Translations under genes and position numbers: made by a program
The notes under the pieces: generated by a model
What the model was told of the DNA's origin: nothing
Databases searched by the model: none
The model's input: only the letters and a program-made list of their open reading frames with translations
Shown here: positions 5,237 to 7,485 of the stretch, piece by piece
Position numbering within the stretch: the first letter of the stretch is position 1
Layout of the letters: the number at the start of each line of letters is the position of its first letter
From: an uncultured Streptococcus sp.
Lineage (GTDB): Bacteria; Bacillota; Bacilli; Lactobacillales; Streptococcaceae
DNA length: 7,485 nt
Direction of reading: 5' to 3'
Assembly: GCA_934201655.1 (NCBI GenBank)
Contig: CAKPXD010000068.1
Coordinates: 1 to 7,485 of the forward strand

Positions 5237-6210
5237 TTTTCTGCCTCAAATCTAATGCCAGCATTCTGGCGCATGGTGTAAAGTAGGTTGTGGACATGTG
5301 TCGCATCATCAATCCAAGATTGGTAGAGAGTCAGGTCTGCTTGCTTGATCATGTTTGCAAAAGCAGCAACTTCCTCAGTCATGGTGTGAGGAGCCTGCTG
5401 GATAGGAAGTTGAACTTCATTTCCTTGATGGTCTGTAAAAATAGCTGATTGGACATGCTCGATTGAATTAAGTGTCAAGGTTCCATCAGTCGTATAAATC
5501 TCACAAGGAAGATTAGAAGTGATATTCTTTCCTGCTTTGATGTGTACTTGATAGTTAGGATAGAAGAGAATGCCGTCTCCATTTAGATCAATGCTATTAT
5601 CTAGTTTCTGAGCTTGATAGGTTGCATGACTTGGTTTTCCAAATAAGCGAACAGCTGCATAAATCGGATAAATACCAAGATCCATAAGTGCACCACCTGC
5701 AAAACGGTCTGAGAAAACATTAGGAGTATCGCCAGCAAGGAGGTTAGGCATTTTAGAAGAGTATTTGGCATAGTTAAAGTCGGCCCCTAAAACATGTTTA
5801 TCAGCTAAAAAGTTCTTAATTGTAGTGAAAGCATCTTCGTGGTAGTTTCTTGCTGCTTCAAAGATAAAGCATTGATGCTCTTTGGCTGTTTGAACTAAAT
5901 CCTGCCATTCTTGTGGTTGAGTCACCGCTGGTTTTTCAAGAATAACGTGTTTTCCAGCAGATGAGGCCATCTTTGCCTGACTATAATGCAGGGAATTTGG
6001 ACTAGCAATATAAACAACATCAAATGAATCATTAAAGAAATCATTTAGCTGATCAAATAGCTTAACGCCCTGATACTGTTCAACAAACTTTTTTGCGGTT
6101 TCTATTTTTCTTGAATAAACTGCACCCAGTTGAAATTTCCCGCTAGTATGGGCAGCCTCTAGAAAATGATGGCTGATTGAACTAGTTCCTATGATACCAA
6201 GTTTTAGCAT
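5233..6210 (-). CDS. Gfo/Idh/MocA-family NAD(P)-dependent oxidoreductase
   Basis: This 325-residue cytoplasmic enzyme has an N-terminal Rossmann domain (dinucleotide-binding GIIGTSSIS at 5-13), the family's EKP motif with catalytic Lys (K93) and a C-terminal alpha/beta substrate domain. The second signature, GGALMDLGIYP (172-182), holds D177 and Y181. Tyr here, where many relatives have His, is usual in the dihydrodiol/trans-diol dehydrogenase-like branch. The substrate is probably a sugar or other polyol but cannot be named. The start is the ATG at 6208-6210, with AAGGAG 5 bases before it. The frame stays open to an ATG at 6246, but that lies inside the -10 element, so the 12-residue extension is not translated from this promoter. 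It is the first gene of an operon with the helicase. The pairing of a metabolic enzyme with a helicase has no obvious logic beyond shared transcription. Confidence 0.93.
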   Translation of the reverse strand: MLKLGIIGTSSISHHFLEAAHTSGKFQLGAVYSRKIETAKKFVEQYQGVKLFDQLNDFFNDSFDVVYIASPNSLHYSQAKMASSAGKHVILEKPAVTQPQEWQDLVQTAKEHQCFIFEAARNYHEDAFTTIKNFLADKHVLGADFNYAKYSSKMPNLLAGDTPNVFSDRFAGGALMDLGIYPIYAAVRLFGKPSHATYQAQKLDNSIDLNGDGILFYPNYQVHIKAGKNITSNLPCEIYTTDGTLTLNSIEHVQSAIFTDHQGNEVQLPIQQAPHTMTEEVAAFANMIKQADLTLYQSWIDDATHVHNLLYTMRQNAGIRFEAEK

Positions 6211-6244
6211 AGTTACTCCTTTTCCACAAGTAATGATTGATTTC

Positions 6245-6253
6245 ATTATAACA
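6245..6253 (-). promoter_or_regulatory. Extended -10 promoter for the oxidoreductase-helicase operon
   Basis: The minus strand reads TGTTATAAT, a perfect extended -10 (TATAAT at 6250-6245). The predicted start near 6238 gives a leader of about 28 bases with AAAGGAGT at 6222-6215. A TTGACT (6266-6261) is only 10 bases upstream and cannot be its -35. No good -35 is seen at 16-18 bases. Confidence 0.62.
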
Positions 6254-6321
6254 TAGAAAGAGTCAACTCGTTACCTTGAGATAATTCTTTTGCTTTGATA
6301 CTTCGAAATTTCTAGAAAAAA

Positions 6322-6330
6322 TGGTACAAT
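6322..6330 (+). promoter_or_regulatory. Extended -10 promoter for the YoaK-like gene
   Basis: TGGTACAAT has the TGn extension and a 5/6 hexamer match. The -35 position at 17-base spacing holds TTCGAA, a poor match. A perfect 10-base palindrome, TTTCTAGAAA (6309-6318), lies in the spacer and might be an operator. The predicted start is about 6337, 20 bases before the ATG. Confidence 0.5.
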
Positions 6331-6356
6331 AGTCACAGTATATTTAGGAGATTAGT

Positions 6357-7052
6357 ATGAGATTATTACCCATGAGAAAAATTTCTCGTCATTCAAAAAG
6401 ATTGGCGCTTTTTTTGACTTTTTGTGCAGGCTATGTAGATGCCTATACCTTTATTGTAAGAGGGAATACCTTAGTCGCTGGGCAAACGGGGAATGTGGTA
6501 TTTTTATCAGTCGGAATCGTTCAGAGAAATTTAGCTGATGCTGAAATAAAGATATTGACACTTTTATCTTTCATGTTAGGCGTTTTTTTGCTTACGATTT
6601 ACAAGGAAAAACTTCGCATTGTTAAAAAACCCATTCTATCACTTGTTCCATTAGCTATTTTATCATTGATAATCGGCTTTGTTCCATTGAGTGTTGATAA
6701 CATGTTTATTATTCCTCCTCTGGCTTTTTGTATGGGTCTAGTTACAACAGCTTTTGGAGAGGTTTCTGGAATTGCCTATAATAATGCCTTTATGACGGGA
6801 AATATCAAACGCACCATGTTGGCTTTTGGCGAATATGTTCGGACCAAGCATACAGCCTTTTTGATGGAAGGATTGATTTTTGTGAGCCTACTTGTTAGTT
6901 TCATTCTAGGAGTAGTATTTTCAGCTTACTTAACGATTATCTTCAACGAAAAAACAATTTTAGGTGTCCCTATCATGATGAGTATTTTTTATCTAAGTAT
7001 GGTTTTATCTTCTTTGCGAAAAAAGTCTAATAAAAGGCTGAATTTTGAGTGA
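6357..7052 (+). CDS. YoaK/DUF1275-family membrane protein
   Basis: This 231-residue integral membrane protein has about six hydrophobic segments (roughly 15-33, 45-56, 66-82, 93-112, 117-137, 172-196, with a last one near 203-219). The N-terminus is basic and the C-terminus ends in a basic KKSNKR stretch, both probably cytoplasmic. The DUF1275 signatures are clear: AGYVDAYTF (24-32) with QTGNVVFL (43-50) in the first half, and YNNAFMTGNIKR (141-152) in the second. The TGN motif recurs, suggesting an internal two-fold repeat. The family is widespread and its transport or other function is not settled. The ATG at 6357 has AGGAG 6 bases upstream; the ATG at 6372 (M6) lacks one. It is divergent from the oxidoreductase operon. 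No terminator follows: the rplU promoter begins 7 bases after its stop. Confidence 0.92.
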   Translation: MRLLPMRKISRHSKRLALFLTFCAGYVDAYTFIVRGNTLVAGQTGNVVFLSVGIVQRNLADAEIKILTLLSFMLGVFLLTIYKEKLRIVKKPILSLVPLAILSLIIGFVPLSVDNMFIIPPLAFCMGLVTTAFGEVSGIAYNNAFMTGNIKRTMLAFGEYVRTKHTAFLMEGLIFVSLLVSFILGVVFSAYLTIIFNEKTILGVPIMMSIFYLSMVLSSLRKKSNKRLNFE

Positions 7053-7058
7053 AAATAC

Positions 7059-7087
7059 TTGTCAAAAATTTGGAATCATGCTATACT
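7059..7087 (+). promoter_or_regulatory. rplU promoter
   Basis: TTGTCA (7059-7064) and TATACT (7082-7087) are separated by exactly 17 bases, and the -10 also has a TGC extension. This is the best -35/-10 pair in the window, as expected for a ribosomal protein gene. The predicted start is near 7094, leaving a leader of about 136 bases before rplU. Confidence 0.85.
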
Positions 7088-7093
7088 TGTAGA

Positions 7094-7229
7094 GTTGACT
7101 ATGCACAGTCCTGTGCAACCGCACGAACATCGTTGCTTGATTCATCAAGTTTAAGTGGTTCGTCCCACGATGCTAGGCGAGTCTTCACAAAAATTCGGGG
7201 AAACCCCAAAAAATCATAGGAGGTGCATA
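7094..7229 (+). ncRNA. Structured 5' leader of rplU, probable L21 leader element
   Basis: The untranslated leader can fold into a junction. GACT (7097-7100) closes with AGTC (7180-7183). Inside are TGCACA/TGTGCA (7102-7107 with 7112-7117), CATCGT/ACGATG (7128-7133 with 7167-7172) and CTTGA/TCAAG (7136-7140 with 7145-7149). Alternative pairings exist: GTGG/CCAC, and ACGAAC/GTTCGT (7123-7128 with 7158-7163), which crosses or competes with the CATCGT stem. A separate GGG-GAAA-CCC hairpin with a GNRA-type loop (7197-7206) lies 11 bases before the Shine-Dalgarno. L21 leader RNAs of Firmicutes are a known class in which L21 is thought to bind its own mRNA. I assign this leader to that class by position and structure, not by a covariance search. 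Confidence 0.62.
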
Positions 7230-7485
7230 ATGAGCACATACGCAATTATCAAAACTGGCGGAAAACAAGTTAAAGTTGAAGTTGGTCAAGCAGTTTACGT
7301 TGAAAAATTGAACGTTGAAGCTGGTCAAGAAGTTACTTTTAACGAAGTTGTTCTTGTTGGTGGTGAAAACACTGTTGTCGGAACTCCACTTGTTGCTGGA
7401 GCTACTGTAGTTGGAACTGTTGAAAAACAAGGAAAACAAAAGAAAGTTGTTACTTACAAGTACAAACCTAAAAAAGGTAGCCACC
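7230..7485 (+). CDS. rplU: 50S ribosomal protein L21, 5' part (cut by window edge)
   Basis: The first 85 codons of L21 are present. L21 is a primary 23S rRNA-binding protein of the large subunit that contacts L20. The protein begins [13 protein letters not shown] and runs through the typical GTP-x-V and KYKPKK signatures, the latter near residues 77-82. The normal length is about 104 residues, so roughly 19 codons lie beyond the window. The ATG at 7230 has a near-perfect AGGAGGTG at 7218-7225, with 6-base spacing. Codon use is strongly biased (GTT, GAA, AAA, GGT/GGA, ACT), as expected for a highly expressed gene, and differs from the other genes here. In streptococci it is usually followed by a small cysteine-protease gene and rpmA (L27), expected just to the right. 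Confidence 0.98.

Noticed and set aside
6211..6246. 12-residue N-terminal extension of the oxidoreductase
   Set aside because: Its ATG lies within the -10 element. The ATG at 6210 has AAGGAG at ideal spacing and begins directly at the Rossmann strand.
6261..6266. TTGACT as -35 for the oxidoreductase promoter
   Set aside because: It is only 10 bases from TATAAT, too short for a sigma-A promoter, and nothing like a -10 lies 16-18 bases downstream.
7185..7484. Minus-strand frame opposite rplU, rich in Ser, Asn and Phe
   Set aside because: The composition is the direct complement of the biased rplU codons (GAA, AAC, GTT). There is no start signal.

Overview
The window looks like chromosomal DNA from a low-GC Gram-positive coccus, most likely a Streptococcus of the mitis/oralis/pneumoniae group. 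This rests on the L21 protein sequence, AT-rich intergenic DNA, extended -10 promoters (TGnTATAAT) with weak -35 boxes, GAGG/AGGAGG ribosome binding sites and the gene set. It appears to be mostly ordinary core genome with a small accessory-looking patch at the left end. I see no CRISPR array, no intact insertion sequence, no tRNA and no rRNA. I do not find convincing evidence of a new multi-gene system.

Left end (1-1275): the 3' end of a rightward gene of unknown function is cut by the window edge. It is followed by a small membrane protein whose tail carries three 8-residue repeats. Both are probably co-transcribed and stop at a strong hairpin (1226-1262). That hairpin also serves the leftward genes arriving from the other side.

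Middle left (1286-3859): a leftward pair encodes an HD-domain nucleotide phosphohydrolase of the YwfO/EF1143 type and a Cof/YidA-type HAD phosphatase, 12 bases apart. Divergent to them is a DUF1934 (YwiB-like) gene. The two divergent extended -10 elements lie only 21 bases apart, so polymerases on them should compete. The HD gene's -10 sits 6 bases before its ATG, which predicts a leaderless mRNA.

Convergent gap (3860-4153): two hairpin terminators share the same stem core and flank an inverted-repeat-bounded stretch of about 132 bases. That stretch looks like a small non-coding intergenic repeat of the RUP/MITE kind.

Middle right (4154-6210): a leftward operon has a Gfo/Idh/MocA oxidoreductase first and then a short DEAD-box-type RNA helicase with a DEFD motif II. 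The two genes overlap by four bases (ATGA), so translation is probably coupled.

Right end (6300-7485): a rightward YoaK/DUF1275 membrane protein runs, with no visible terminator, into the promoter and structured leader of rplU (ribosomal protein L21). rplU is cut at the right edge. Its leader of about 136 bases is the likely site of L21 autoregulation.
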